DNA of 64,000 bases from Solitalea lacus (GTDB lineage Bacteria > Bacteroidota > Bacteroidia > Sphingobacteriales > Sphingobacteriaceae), in the NCBI RefSeq assembly GCF_022014595.1, contig NZ_CP091740.1, forward strand, positions 682,001 to 746,000, read 5' to 3'. The notes beneath the pieces are model-generated. The model did not search any database and was not told the origin of the DNA. It saw only the letters and a list, made by a program, of their open reading frames with translations. Below, piece by piece: positions 33,003-42,389 of the stretch. Each line of letters opens with the position of its first letter. Position 1 is the first letter of the stretch. Made by a program: the position numbers and the translations under genes.

Positions 33003-34217
33003 TTATTGGCTGGCAATCAGTTTGTAAATAGCTCCTGTCGGGCTTAACGGTTGCGTGTCTAAACTGGTAAGAACATATAGTTCGTTCGCTTTGTCTTTTC
33101 CAAAGCTTAAAACTCTTAGATTACTAGGAGCGTTTTTTACTGTTATCTTTCCTCCTGATCCGTTAGTTGTTATTGCAAAGAAAACGCCGGTCCAGTCCGC
33201 AAAGACATATTTGTTCTTAAAGGCAGGTACTTTAGTGCCGTCATAAAAATACCCTCCGGTAATACTTACTCCAGTATTGTGGTCGTATTCATAAATAGGC
33301 ATTGTTAGCCCTGCAGTGTTGCAGTTTAAAGCAGGATTATAGCAGTGGGAGCCTTCCATGATCCGCCAACCGTAGTTTTTCCCCTTTTCTATAATGTTTA
33401 CTTCTTCATATGCATTTTGACCTACATCGGCACAAAAAATCCTGCCATTTTTGTCAAAAGTAAATTTCCATGGATTACGCAAGCCATATGCCCAGATTTC
33501 AGTGCGTACATTATTCTGACCAACAAAGGGATTGTCAGCAGGTATACTGTAAGGATTCCCACTATTTACATTGATTCGAATGATTTTGCCTAGCAGGTTT
33601 GCCAGACTCTGCGCATTTCCAATAGGGCCATGCTGATCTCCGGCTCCGCCACCATCTCCTAATCCTATATATAAATAACCACCTGGGCCAAACTCTAGAT
33701 GGCCACCGTTATGATTGGCTTGTGGTTGTTCAATTTCCATAATAACCTTTTCCACGGTTTCTGCTTTATTGGGGTTGGTTGATACTTTGTATTCGCCAAG
33801 AATACTTTTATGGTCACTTCCGGATTGTGAAGAGGGCGCAGAATAATAAATGAAAAACCTGCCGTTGGTTTTATATTGAGGATGAAAGGCCATGCCCAGA
33901 AGTCCTCGTTCAGTGTATTGGGCGTTCATTTCAACCATTTTAGCACTTACATCCAGGAATGGCTCAGAAAGTAGAGTCCCATTGTCTAAGACCATTATGC
34001 GGCCTTTTTGTTCAACTATGAATATTCTGTTGGTGCCATCATCCGGTATAGCCATTTCTACAGGAGACTCCAGTCCTTTTGTAACTAATTGGAGTGCAAC
34101 GTTGGGACCTAATGGTTCTGTATCGGACTTATTGTCATTGCTTTTTGATGAGCAGTTAACTAAACTAAAAAAGCTCATTAAGCAAATTAAAACCAGGAAT
34201 TCAGGATGTTGTTTCAT
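33003..34217 (-). CDS. PQQ-type soluble aldose/sugar dehydrogenase lipoprotein
   Basis: A 404-residue six-bladed beta-propeller of the Asd/GDH-B (sorbosone dehydrogenase) family. The signal peptide with lipobox SLVNC (Cys near residue 23) anchors it at an outer or inner membrane. Family features are MAIPDDGTNRIFIVEQKGRI, NHNGGHLEFGPGGYLYIGLGDGGGAGDQHG (catalytic His and calcium/PQQ contacts), IWAYGLRNPWKFTFD, DVGQNAYEEVN, and YGWRIMEGSHCYNP near 270. It would oxidise sugars in the periplasm if PQQ is available; I see no PQQ genes here. Hedgehog-interacting-like proteins share the fold, so cofactor use is not certain. Confidence 0.85.
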   Translation of the reverse strand: MKQHPEFLVLICLMSFFSLVNCSSKSNDNKSDTEPLGPNVALQLVTKGLESPVEMAIPDDGTNRIFIVEQKGRIMVLDNGTLLSEPFLDVSAKMVEMNAQYTERGLLGMAFHPQYKTNGRFFIYYSAPSSQSGSDHKSILGEYKVSTNPNKAETVEKVIMEIEQPQANHNGGHLEFGPGGYLYIGLGDGGGAGDQHGPIGNAQSLANLLGKIIRINVNSGNPYSIPADNPFVGQNNVRTEIWAYGLRNPWKFTFDKNGRIFCADVGQNAYEEVNIIEKGKNYGWRIMEGSHCYNPALNCNTAGLTMPIYEYDHNTGVSITGGYFYDGTKVPAFKNKYVFADWTGVFFAITTNGSGGKITVKNAPSNLRVLSFGKDKANELYVLTSLDTQPLSPTGAIYKLIASQ

Positions 34218-34271
34218 GCCTGAATTTACGTTTTAATTTGGTAATGAGCCAGTTAGTTGTTTTGATAAATA

Positions 34272-35240
34272 TTATGATGCTAAAATTCCCACCATGCGGA
34301 GCATTTCAGGGTCCATTTTTGATGTATCTTTGATAGCTTCAGCAAATGGTGTAAAAACAATCTTCTTATCGATTTTACCCACCATTACACCTTTTTTACC
34401 TTTCAATAAAGCCTCTACAGCATGAAAGCCGAGTTCACTTGCTAACATACGATCAAAGCATGAAGGAGAGCCTCCGCGTTGAATATGGCCCAAAACGGAA
34501 ACTTTGGTGTCAAATTGAGGAAGTCTTTCTTTTACTTTTTCAGCAACGGCAAAAGCCCCTCCTGCTTCATCTCCTTCTGCTACAATAATAATTTTAGCTG
34601 ATTTACGACGACCTTTTTCCAAACGTTCATATAATCGTTCCAGGTCGAATTTTACTTCAGGAAGTAATATAGCCTCTGCTCCTGCCCCAATTCCAGTTGC
34701 TAAGGCAATTTGTCCTGAGTCCCTCCCCATTACCTCTACAAAGAATAAACGGTCATGAGATTCTGCTGTGTCACGAATAGCATCAACGGCTTTAATAACA
34801 GTATTGATTGCAGTATCATAACCAAGTGTATAATCGGTGCCTAATAAATCATTGTCAATTGTTCCTGGAGTACCTACTGACGGAATTCCATATTCTTTTT
34901 CAAAAATGGTAGCACCTGTAAATGTTCCATTTCCTCCAATGGCTACCAATGCATCTATGCCTTGGGCTTTCAAGTTTTCATAAGCTTTCCTGCGCCCTTC
35001 AGGAGTCATAAACTCTTGACTACGGGCGGTTTTTAAAATAGTGCCACCCCGTTGAATGATATTGGCTACTGACTGGGCTTCAAGAGGCATGAACTCTCCA
35101 TTTATCATGCCTTCATAACCTCGCATAATACCCACAACTTCAATATTATGATAGATAGCAGTACGTACTACCGCTCTTACACATGCATTCATGCCCGGGG
35201 CATCTCCTCCCGAAGTAAAAACACCTATTCTTTTAATCAT
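34272..35240 (-). CDS. pfkA: ATP-dependent 6-phosphofructokinase
   Basis: A 322-residue glycolytic enzyme. The N-terminal GVFTSGGDAPGMNACVRA binds ATP, and GNGTFTGA gives the metal-loop GGxGS-type segment. TPGTIDNDLLGTDYTLGYDTA contains the catalytic Asp, EVMGRDSGQIAL binds fructose 6-phosphate, and the C-terminal VSVLGHIQRGGSPSCFDRMLA is the PfkA signature. In the ATP/PPi loop the sequence GGNGTFTG has Gly where PPi enzymes carry Asp, favouring ATP use. Monocistronic on the minus strand. Confidence 0.95.
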   Translation of the reverse strand: MIKRIGVFTSGGDAPGMNACVRAVVRTAIYHNIEVVGIMRGYEGMINGEFMPLEAQSVANIIQRGGTILKTARSQEFMTPEGRRKAYENLKAQGIDALVAIGGNGTFTGATIFEKEYGIPSVGTPGTIDNDLLGTDYTLGYDTAINTVIKAVDAIRDTAESHDRLFFVEVMGRDSGQIALATGIGAGAEAILLPEVKFDLERLYERLEKGRRKSAKIIIVAEGDEAGGAFAVAEKVKERLPQFDTKVSVLGHIQRGGSPSCFDRMLASELGFHAVEALLKGKKGVMVGKIDKKIVFTPFAEAIKDTSKMDPEMLRMVGILAS

Positions 35241-35380
35241 CCCGTGAAAATTATAGTTCTTTCTAAATAATAGATCAAAATAATGAACCCTTTTTAATTA
35301 GACGTGTAAATTTATGTAAAATTTATAATCTATGAACATCCATAGTATTTAATACTTGCATTGGGATTTGCATAAATTAA

Positions 35381-35412
35381 AACGGCCTTCTGGTTTTATC
35401 CAGAAGGCCGTT
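35381..35412 (-). terminator. Intrinsic terminator after dsbD
   Basis: AACGGCCTTCTGG and CCAGAAGGCCGTT are exact complements around a six-nt loop. The minus-strand transcript then continues with a T-rich run (TTTTAATTT). It starts 20 nt after the dsbD stop. Confidence 0.85.
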
Positions 35413-35431
35413 CTTTAATATGGTCTAAAAA

Positions 35432-37546
35432 TTACTTCATTGTAAGTTTTTGATTTTCAAAAGCCTGTTTTCCGCTGTCTAGGAAGCGGATGTAGTTTTG
35501 AATGTCAGGATTGTAAGCTTGTGGCTCAACCAATGGTTTACCATTATGGTCAATTAACACATAATAAGGTTGTGAATTAGTGTTATAGCTTGAAGCTTGT
35601 AAATCACTCCATTTTTTACCTACAGTAGTAATCTTTTTACCTGTGGTTTTTGAAACGTATTGTTCACCTTCTGGCAATTCAGTTCTGTCATCAACGTAAA
35701 GAGAAATTAATACGTAATCGCCTTTTAAGCGTTTCAATACTTCTGGGTTAGACCAAACATTAGCTTCCATTTTACGGCAGTTTACACAGCTGTGGCCAGT
35801 GAAGTCAATAAATACTGGTTTTCCTGTCTTTTTAGCATGTTCCAAACCTTCTTCATAATCAAAGAATGCGTCGATGCCATGTGGAGCATGGAAAATACCT
35901 GCATATTTTTTAGCCGTATGGTCAGCCGGAATATTGTTGTTTCCTCCAGTGGCAACTATTGATAGATCAAAATCCTGAGTTCCCATTGGTGGAGCAAATG
36001 CGCTGATTGATTTAAGAGGGGCTCCCCATAAGCCAGGGATCATATAGATCGCAAAGGCAAAAGAAAACAATGAAAGGAATAAACGAGGAACAGAGACATA
36101 TTGTAGGTCACTATCGTGAGAGAATTTCAGTTTGCCTAACAAATAGAAGCCTAACATCACAAAGATTACGATCCATAATACTAGAAATACTTCGCGGTCA
36201 AGAACACCCCAATGGTACGCCAAATCTACGTTTGATAAGAATTTCAAAGCAAAAGCAAGCTCGATAAAACCTAGAACTACTTTTACTGAATTTAACCAAC
36301 CACCTGATTTAGGAAGGTTTTGCAACCAGCTTGGGAATATTGCAAAAAGTGTAAACGGAATTGCCAAAGCTGTTGAGAAACCAAGCATTCCCATTGCAGG
36401 GCCTAAATACTGACCTTTTCTTGCTGCTTCAACTAATAAGTTACCAATAAGTGGTCCGGTACAAGAGAAAGAAGCTAATGCTAAGGCCAAAGCCATAAAG
36501 AAAATACCTATTAAACCTCCTTTGTCAGCTTTTTCATCGGCTTTAGTTGCCCATGAGCTTGGTAAAGTAATTTCGAATGCACCAAAGAAAGAGGCTGCAA
36601 ATACTACCAATACCACAAAGAAAATTAAGTTTGCAATAGCATTACTTGCTAGCTGATTTAGTGCATCTTCACCTAAGGTAATGGTAATACCCAAGCCGAA
36701 AACAACATAAATAGCAATGATGGCCAATCCAAAAGTTATAGCTTTTCTAATTCCTGCAGCACGTGAAGGGCTGCGTTTGGTAAAGAAACTTACCGTTAAC
36801 GGAATCATTGGGAAGATACAAGGCATTAATAATGCTACAAAACCGAATAAAAATCCTTCAATGAAAATACCCATAGTTGAAGGTGATTTTATTACAGCTT
36901 GATTACCGTCATTGTTACTAACAGGAACAACTGATGCAGTTGTAGAATCTGCTTTGGTTGTATCAGCTGAAACTGTTATAGCTGGTGATTTCTCCACTGA
37001 AGGAGCAACAGCAGTATCTACAGCAGTTTGTGGTTGATTTTTAGTTTTTTCAACCGGGGCAGCAGCCGGAGTTGCTGCTGGGGGTGCTGCAGGAGTTCCC
37101 GTAGCAGTAATATTAAATTCGACTTCTTCTGGAGGTAAGCACTGGCTATCATTACAAACCATATACTCTAACGTTCCGGAAATTTTAGTCGAAGGAACTT
37201 TTAGTTTAATTTTTTGTTCAAATACTGCTTTACCTTCAAAGTAAGCAATATTCATGCTGAAAGTAGGGTCGAAACCTTTGTGGGGTTTTGTTTTCTCTTC
37301 TACTTTACCAATCAATTCATAATCTTTTGAAGGCTTGAATTTAAACGAGGTTGGAACAGGGCCTCCTCCTTCAATAAACTGGGAGTACATATGCCAATTC
37401 CCCTCAATTTTAGCAGTTAAAGTTAAAACTGCTTCATCCCCCTTAGTGTTTTTGCTTGAGAACGTCCAAGATACCGGGTTCTCAATTTGTGCAAATGTTG
37501 TCATGCTTCCCAGTAGCATTGCCAACAAAAAGAATAATCTCTTCAT
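35432..37546 (-). CDS. dsbD: Thiol:disulfide interchange protein DsbD
   Basis: A 704-residue three-domain reductant transporter. The signal peptide is residues 1-19. The periplasmic DsbD-alpha-like domain follows (about 20-150), with VCNDSQCLPPEEVEF carrying its two Cys. After a Pro/Ala/Thr-rich linker comes the CcdA-type membrane domain of about eight helices, with redox Cys in LMPCIFPMIPL and FSCTGPLIG. The C-terminal thioredoxin domain has GHSCVNCRKM, with Cys587 and Cys590. It moves electrons from cytoplasmic thioredoxin to periplasmic thiol proteins and cytochrome c maturation. The order matches DsbD of Bacteroidota. A minus-strand -7 element lies upstream and a strong terminator downstream. 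Confidence 0.93.
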   Translation of the reverse strand: MKRLFFLLAMLLGSMTTFAQIENPVSWTFSSKNTKGDEAVLTLTAKIEGNWHMYSQFIEGGGPVPTSFKFKPSKDYELIGKVEEKTKPHKGFDPTFSMNIAYFEGKAVFEQKIKLKVPSTKISGTLEYMVCNDSQCLPPEEVEFNITATGTPAAPPAATPAAAPVEKTKNQPQTAVDTAVAPSVEKSPAITVSADTTKADSTTASVVPVSNNDGNQAVIKSPSTMGIFIEGFLFGFVALLMPCIFPMIPLTVSFFTKRSPSRAAGIRKAITFGLAIIAIYVVFGLGITITLGEDALNQLASNAIANLIFFVVLVVFAASFFGAFEITLPSSWATKADEKADKGGLIGIFFMALALALASFSCTGPLIGNLLVEAARKGQYLGPAMGMLGFSTALAIPFTLFAIFPSWLQNLPKSGGWLNSVKVVLGFIELAFALKFLSNVDLAYHWGVLDREVFLVLWIVIFVMLGFYLLGKLKFSHDSDLQYVSVPRLFLSLFSFAFAIYMIPGLWGAPLKSISAFAPPMGTQDFDLSIVATGGNNNIPADHTAKKYAGIFHAPHGIDAFFDYEEGLEHAKKTGKPVFIDFTGHSCVNCRKMEANVWSNPEVLKRLKGDYVLISLYVDDRTELPEGEQYVSKTTGKKITTVGKKWSDLQASSYNTNSQPYYVLIDHNGKPLVEPQAYNPDIQNYIRFLDSGKQAFENQKLTMK

Positions 37547-37591
37547 CTAATTTATCTAATAAGTTCAGGTTAAATCAAAATTGATTTGCCC

Positions 37592-37599
37592 CAAAAATA
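37592..37599 (-). promoter_or_regulatory. Bacteroidota -7 box (TATTTTTG) for dsbD
   Basis: The minus strand reads TATTTTTG, matching TAnnTTTG, 45 nt before the dsbD ATG. Confidence 0.5.
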
Positions 37600-37635
37600 G
37601 AAATAAAATTTTCAGTTTGTGTAAGTTTTTCATTA

Positions 37636-38397
37636 CTATATAAACTCTACTTCCTTAAAAGAGAACTCTTTAGCTTCATTATTTGCCTGAATAATAAGCT
37701 TTCCGACCTCGCTAACCCCAATGATTTCGCCATAAAAAACTTCGCCATTTGCCCTATATAAATCTATCGTGCCCATTCGATATAATTGATTTATGTAGTC
37801 ATTATTAATTTTATCAACGTTCCCATTCTTCAATTGTAAATACCTTGCTTCAATAAATACGGAAAGTGCATTTAAACAGATTTTAAGATCAAATTCCTTA
37901 TTACTGATCATGTTGAAAGAGGTAGCTTTTATGTTTTCAGGAAATATTGACTGGTTTACATTTAAACCAACTCCGATTACAGATTGTTTTAAACTAGCTC
38001 CTGATAAAAAGTTTTCAATTAAAATACCGCCTAGTTTATTATCTTCCCAATAAATGTCATTAGGCCATTTTATGCTAACTTTGTTGCCAATAAAATGGTT
38101 CACACAGTCTGCTACGCCTAAACTGATAACTTTATTAAGTTCGAATTGCTGAGTAGCCGACAAAAAAGAGGGGCAAAGCAGGAAACTTACTGTAAGGTTT
38201 TTTCCTGGTTCTGTGATCCATTGATTATTTACTTGGCCACGGCCGCTATATTGACGGTCTGCCATAATAACAGTGCCCTCAGGCAATGGCGTAGAATTTG
38301 TGAGTAATTCTTTCAAATAGTTATTGGTCGAGTCTATTTCACTTAGTGAAACAAGATTTTGACCTATAAATAATGCAGAATTAGTAGTAAATTGCAT
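37636..38397 (-). CDS. birA: Biotin--[acetyl-CoA-carboxylase] ligase
   Basis: Biotin protein ligase that makes biotinyl-AMP and attaches biotin to carboxylase BCCP. Motifs are LSEIDSTNNYLKEL, ADRQYSGRGQVNNQW (the GRGRxxR-type adenylate loop, with Val/Asn substitutions) and IKWPNDIYWEDNKLGGILIE with the catalytic Lys. The start at 38397 gives 253 residues and no N-terminal helix-turn-helix, so it is a monofunctional ligase without repressor activity. A longer in-frame start at 38499 would overlap the divergent rsfS start (38447) by 53 nt and add 34 atypical residues, so I prefer 38397. Divergent from rsfS. Confidence 0.9.
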   Translation of the reverse strand: MQFTTNSALFIGQNLVSLSEIDSTNNYLKELLTNSTPLPEGTVIMADRQYSGRGQVNNQWITEPGKNLTVSFLLCPSFLSATQQFELNKVISLGVADCVNHFIGNKVSIKWPNDIYWEDNKLGGILIENFLSGASLKQSVIGVGLNVNQSIFPENIKATSFNMISNKEFDLKICLNALSVFIEARYLQLKNGNVDKINNDYINQLYRMGTIDLYRANGEVFYGEIIGVSEVGKLIIQANNEAKEFSFKEVEFI

Positions 38398-38446
38398 TGA
38401 TTGAGTGTTAAACGAAGTTTGTAAATTTTCAAAGTTAGGTTTTTGA

Positions 38447-38821
38447 ATGGTAAAAAACAGAAGAACTGACGAATCCCAATTGATTTCAGATATTATCATT
38501 CATGGTATTCAAGAAAAAAAAGGAAACGAGATTGTGAGGCTAGACCTTCGTAATATATACAGCTCAGTTACCGATTATTTCATCATTTGCGATGCAGAAT
38601 CTACCACTCAGGTACGTGCAATCGCTAACTCTGTGGAAGATGAGGTGTATAAGGCCCTTAAAGAAGAACCCTGGAGAAAAGAAGGCTTAGATCATTGTGA
38701 ATGGGTATTATTAGATTATGTTAATGTAGTAGTACACATTTTTAAGAAAGATAAGCGTTTATTTTATGGTGTTGAAGAATTATGGGGGGACGCTGAAATT
38801 AAAAATTATCAAAGCGCTTAG
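38447..38821 (+). CDS. rsfS: Ribosomal silencing factor RsfS
   Basis: A 124-residue RsfS/Iojap protein that binds ribosomal protein L14 and blocks 50S-30S joining when nutrients are short. The family core is KKGNEIVRLDLRNIYSSVTDYFIICDAESTTQVRAIANSVED, then GLDHCEWVLLDYVNVVVHIF and the final FYGVEELWGDAEIKNY. The full length is present. ftsH follows after 51 nt on the same strand, the usual Bacteroidota arrangement, so they are likely co-transcribed. The birA and rsfS starts face each other 49 nt apart. Confidence 0.93.
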   Translation: MVKNRRTDESQLISDIIIHGIQEKKGNEIVRLDLRNIYSSVTDYFIICDAESTTQVRAIANSVEDEVYKALKEEPWRKEGLDHCEWVLLDYVNVVVHIFKKDKRLFYGVEELWGDAEIKNYQSA

Positions 38822-38872
38822 TTAAAACAAAATATCAACCTCAGGGTTATAAATTCTAATAATTACTTTTTA

Positions 38873-40951
38873 ATGAGAGATAACAATTCCGAACCTAAAA
38901 ACTCAAGGGATAAAATGCCTAAGAAGATACTTCCAAAGCCTCCTAAATTTAGCGGACTTTGGATTTACGGAACTATATTGGCTTTAATCATAGGGTTTAA
39001 TTTATTTTATTCAGGTTCATCGCCTGTAAAAATTACCTATGAGGATTTTGAAACCAAAATGCTTAAAGCTCATGATGTTCAAAATGTCGCCGTTTACAAA
39101 AACGGAGAGGCTTATGATTTTTATGTTTATATCAAAGAAGATCGTTTAAAATCTGAGAAATATAAAGAAGTTAGTGGTAAAGGTACATTCGGTTCAAATA
39201 CTGGGCCTCATTATGTGTTCACCAGCTTTGATTATAAAGCAATCAGAGATAAGATTACCTTGGTTGAGAAAGGGTGGCCAGCCAGCGATCAAGTAAAAAT
39301 TGAAGATAAGCAAAAGCAGGAGAACTATTTTCTTACTTTTCTTGTACAATGGATTTTACCAATTGCTTTAGTAGCAATCTTCTGGATTTTCATTATGCGT
39401 CGTATGACTGGAGGTGGAGGTGGTCCAGGTGGACAGATCTTTAATATTGGTAAATCTAAGGCTACATTATTTGATAAAGAATCACAGGTTAATATCACCT
39501 TTAACGATGTTGCCGGGTTAGAAGAAGCCAAATTAGAAGTAATGGAAGTTGTTGACTTCCTGAAATATCCTAAAAAATATACAAGCCTGGGTGGTAAAAT
39601 TCCTAAGGGCGTGCTATTGGTTGGTCCTCCTGGAACAGGTAAGACATTGTTAGCCAAAGCAGTTGCCGGTGAAGCCCAAGTTCCGTTCTTCTCCCTTTCT
39701 GGTTCTGATTTCGTGGAAATGTTTGTTGGAGTGGGTGCTTCGCGTGTTCGCGACTTATTCCGTCAAGCTCGCGACAAGGCTCCTTGTATTATCTTTATTG
39801 ATGAGATTGATGCGATCGGTCGTGCTCGTGGAAAAAATCAAATTATGGGCGGGAATGACGAGCGCGAAAATACTCTGAATGCCTTACTGGTTGAGATGGA
39901 TGGTTTTGCAACTGATTCTGGAGTTATCATTATGGCGGCAACTAACCGTCCGGATGTATTAGATTCAGCTTTGTTACGTCCGGGACGTTTTGATCGTCAA
40001 ATTTCAATTGACAAACCTGATCTAAATGGTCGTGAGGAGATTTTCAAAGTACACCTTAAACCATTGAAACTTGCTCCTGATGTTGATCCTAAAAAATTGT
40101 CGGCTCAAACTCCAGGTTTTGCGGGTGCTGAAATTATGAATGTTTGTAACGAAGCGGCCTTAATTGCCGCTCGTCGGAATAAAAAGGAAATCGATATGAA
40201 AGATTTCCAAGATGCAATTGATCGTGTAATTGGTGGTTTGGAGAAAAAGAATAAAATCATCTCACCGGAAGAGAAGAGAATTGTTGCTTACCATGAAGCA
40301 GGACATGCTATCGCTGGTTGGTTTCTTGAACATGCCGACCCATTGGTGAAAGTTTCTATCGTTCCGCGTGGTGTTGCAGCCTTGGGCTATGCTCAATATC
40401 TGCCAAAAGAGCAGTATTTATACACAACCGAGCAACTTGTTGACGGTATGTGTATGACTATGGGCGGACGAGTAGCTGAAGATATTATTTTTGGTAAAAT
40501 TTCAACAGGTGCACAAAACGATCTAGAGCGTATTACCAAGCTTTCTTATGCCATGGTTACTATTTATGGCATGAATGATAAAGTTGGCAATGTTTCCTTC
40601 AATGATCAGCAAGGTGAATATGGTGCGTTCACTAAACCGTATTCAGAAAAAACTTCGGAGTTGATTGACCACGAAGTACGAACATTGATTAATGACATTT
40701 ATACACGTACGAAGGATTTATTATTAGAAAAGCGTAAAGGATTAGAGGCGTTGGCTCAAAAATTACTTGAAAAAGAAATTCTATTTCAATCCGATTTAGA
40801 AGAGATCTTGGGTAAACGCCCATTTGATACACGCACCACTTACGATGAATTTGTAAACAGCGGAAATAATGGAGCAGAGCATCCTTTAGCAGAAGGAAAT
40901 CAGAATCTTCCTATTGAAGTTGCTAATGCAGAAGATTCGGCTAGTAATTAA
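38873..40951 (+). CDS. ftsH: ATP-dependent zinc metalloprotease FtsH
   Basis: A 692-residue membrane-anchored AAA+ protease that degrades misfolded membrane proteins and short-lived regulators. It has helix 1 near residues 25-45 ([19 protein letters not shown]), a periplasmic domain, and helix 2 near 158-180 ([20 protein letters not shown]) followed by a Gly-rich turn. The AAA domain carries [18 protein letters not shown] (Walker A), [15 protein letters not shown] (Walker B) and the second region of homology [20 protein letters not shown]. The zinc site [10 protein letters not shown] is near residue 475. The C-terminus is acidic and Asn-rich. Second gene after rsfS; a terminator follows. Confidence 0.97.
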   Translation: MRDNNSEPKNSRDKMPKKILPKPPKFSGLWIYGTILALIIGFNLFYSGSSPVKITYEDFETKMLKAHDVQNVAVYKNGEAYDFYVYIKEDRLKSEKYKEVSGKGTFGSNTGPHYVFTSFDYKAIRDKITLVEKGWPASDQVKIEDKQKQENYFLTFLVQWILPIALVAIFWIFIMRRMTGGGGGPGGQIFNIGKSKATLFDKESQVNITFNDVAGLEEAKLEVMEVVDFLKYPKKYTSLGGKIPKGVLLVGPPGTGKTLLAKAVAGEAQVPFFSLSGSDFVEMFVGVGASRVRDLFRQARDKAPCIIFIDEIDAIGRARGKNQIMGGNDERENTLNALLVEMDGFATDSGVIIMAATNRPDVLDSALLRPGRFDRQISIDKPDLNGREEIFKVHLKPLKLAPDVDPKKLSAQTPGFAGAEIMNVCNEAALIAARRNKKEIDMKDFQDAIDRVIGGLEKKNKIISPEEKRIVAYHEAGHAIAGWFLEHADPLVKVSIVPRGVAALGYAQYLPKEQYLYTTEQLVDGMCMTMGGRVAEDIIFGKISTGAQNDLERITKLSYAMVTIYGMNDKVGNVSFNDQQGEYGAFTKPYSEKTSELIDHEVRTLINDIYTRTKDLLLEKRKGLEALAQKLLEKEILFQSDLEEILGKRPFDTRTTYDEFVNSGNNGAEHPLAEGNQNLPIEVANAEDSASN

Positions 40952-40970
40952 TATGATCTAAGTAAATAGA

Positions 40971-41000
40971 AAAGGCTGTCAAATGTTGACAGCCTTTTTT
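40971..41000 (+). terminator. Intrinsic terminator after ftsH
   Basis: AAAGGCTGTCAA and TTGACAGCCTTT are exact complements around ATG, running into a T-tract, 20 nt after the stop. Confidence 0.9.
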
Positions 41001-41058
41001 CGTAATAAATCTATAGGAATAGCCTTGGTCAACATAGCTAAAATTAGTCGCTTATACT

Positions 41059-41066
41059 TAAATTTG
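41059..41066 (+). promoter_or_regulatory. Bacteroidota -7 box (TAAATTTG) abutting the next start codon
   Basis: TAAATTTG matches TAnnTTTG and ends only seven nt before the ATG at 41074. A start site at the usual distance would give a leaderless or nearly leaderless mRNA. Confidence 0.4.
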
Positions 41067-41073
41067 CATCACC

Positions 41074-42348
41074 ATGAGAGAAATCTTAGATACCAAGCGT
41101 AAAGCACTGAAAATTAATCTTAACGAGCAGATTTATGGAACTTTTGCAGAGATTGGCGCAGGACAAGAAGTAGCCCGTAACTTTTTCTTGGCCGGAGCAG
41201 CCTCTGGAACTGTTGCTAAAAGTATGTCGGCCTATGACATGGCTTTTAGTGACGCGATTTATGGAGTGGAGGAGTGCGGTCGTTATGTTTCGCAATCAAG
41301 GTTGGAGAAAATGCTGGACCATGAATACGTACTGTTGCCTGAGCGTTTAACAACTGATAAATATAAGAATCGTACGTTCTTTGCTTTTGCTAATACAGTG
41401 ACTACAATTAACTACGCAAAAACTAATGAAGCACATGGTTGGATTGGATTACGATTTCAGCTAAGGCCTAAATCGGAACCCAACGAAATTCTTTTTCACG
41501 TGCGTTTACTCGATAATGAAGCGATGTTGCAACAGAATGTATTGGGGATTTTAGGAGTAAACCTAGTTTATGCGGCTTTTTATCATCATGATGATCCAAA
41601 GCTGATGATTGAATCATTGGCAGATAACCTATTCGCTGATTCAGTTGAAATAGATATGATCAGTGTGAAAGGACCAGATTTTGAGCAGGTTAATAACCTG
41701 TTGCTCAATATGTATTTAATTGTTAAAGGTTTCTCTGCTGCCGCAATTTTTGGTCCTGAAGGTCAGGTGTACCAGGCGAAAAACCTGTTGTACAAAAAAG
41801 ACGTGATAATTTACAGAAGACGTTATGGGCAAAAGGCTCCTATAGATAAGGAAAAGCTGGGCAAAGCAATTGAATACATTAAAAAGAATGAAAATATTGT
41901 TGATGAAGATCTAATTGTGCTTACAGAAATTACTTTGAACGATACTATTCATGATGTTGATGGTGAGCTCGCTTTGGATGAATTTGTAAAAAGGACTGAA
42001 GAACTTCTGGCCCGTAAACGCACGGTTATAGTATCAAACTTTAGCAGGCATAATTTGTTGGCCCAATATATTGCCCGTTGTAAAGCGCGTAAGGTTACCA
42101 TCTTGCTAAACATTGCCAATCTGGTTAATGTTTTTAATTCTGAAAATTATGATGAGGGATATAGTGGAAAACTGCTAAACTATATTGGTAACCTGTTCAG
42201 GAAAAATATTCAGGTTTATGCATTTCCGCATTACTCTGAAAAAGAAAAGGCTCTTCTTACTACTGTGAATATGCCAACATCACCAGAGGCTAAGCCCTTG
42301 TTCGAATTTTTATTATTGAACCGATATATTGTAGATGTAAAAGTATAA
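41074..42348 (+). CDS. Conserved cytoplasmic protein of unknown function
   Basis: A 424-residue protein that I recognise only as a conserved Bacteroidota type. It starts MREILDTKRKALKINLNEQ and soon shows GTFAEIGAGQEVARNFFLAGAASGTVAKSMSAYDM, a Gly/Ala-rich motif that looks like a nucleotide- or phosphate-binding site. It has no signal peptide, no clear membrane helix and no beta-barrel C-terminus. Homologues are, as I recall, sometimes labelled TonB-dependent receptor or nicotinate-nucleotide adenylyltransferase; nothing visible here supports either name. The middle (FHVRLLDNEAMLQQNVLGILGVNLVYAAFYHHDD) is strongly patterned and the C-terminus is alpha/beta-like. Monocistronic between two terminators. 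Confidence 0.6.
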   Translation: MREILDTKRKALKINLNEQIYGTFAEIGAGQEVARNFFLAGAASGTVAKSMSAYDMAFSDAIYGVEECGRYVSQSRLEKMLDHEYVLLPERLTTDKYKNRTFFAFANTVTTINYAKTNEAHGWIGLRFQLRPKSEPNEILFHVRLLDNEAMLQQNVLGILGVNLVYAAFYHHDDPKLMIESLADNLFADSVEIDMISVKGPDFEQVNNLLLNMYLIVKGFSAAAIFGPEGQVYQAKNLLYKKDVIIYRRRYGQKAPIDKEKLGKAIEYIKKNENIVDEDLIVLTEITLNDTIHDVDGELALDEFVKRTEELLARKRTVIVSNFSRHNLLAQYIARCKARKVTILLNIANLVNVFNSENYDEGYSGKLLNYIGNLFRKNIQVYAFPHYSEKEKALLTTVNMPTSPEAKPLFEFLLLNRYIVDVKV

Positions 42349-42351
42349 ACT

Positions 42352-42385
42352 AAAAGGCCCCTATTTGGTTAAATAGGGGCCTTTT
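42352..42385. terminator. Bidirectional terminator between unknown gene and galK
   Basis: AAAAGGCCCCTATTT and AAATAGGGGCCTTTT are exact complements around a four-nt loop, with A and T runs on both sides. Confidence 0.92.
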
Positions 42386-42389
42386 GGTT

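Noticed and set aside
38398-38499. Longer birA start giving 287 residues
   Set aside because: It would overlap the divergent rsfS start, and the extra 34 residues are not a helix-turn-helix or any known ligase extension.
41074-42348. TonB-dependent receptor annotation for the 424-residue protein
   Set aside because: No signal peptide, plug or beta-barrel signature; the real SusC at the right edge shows what such a protein should look like.
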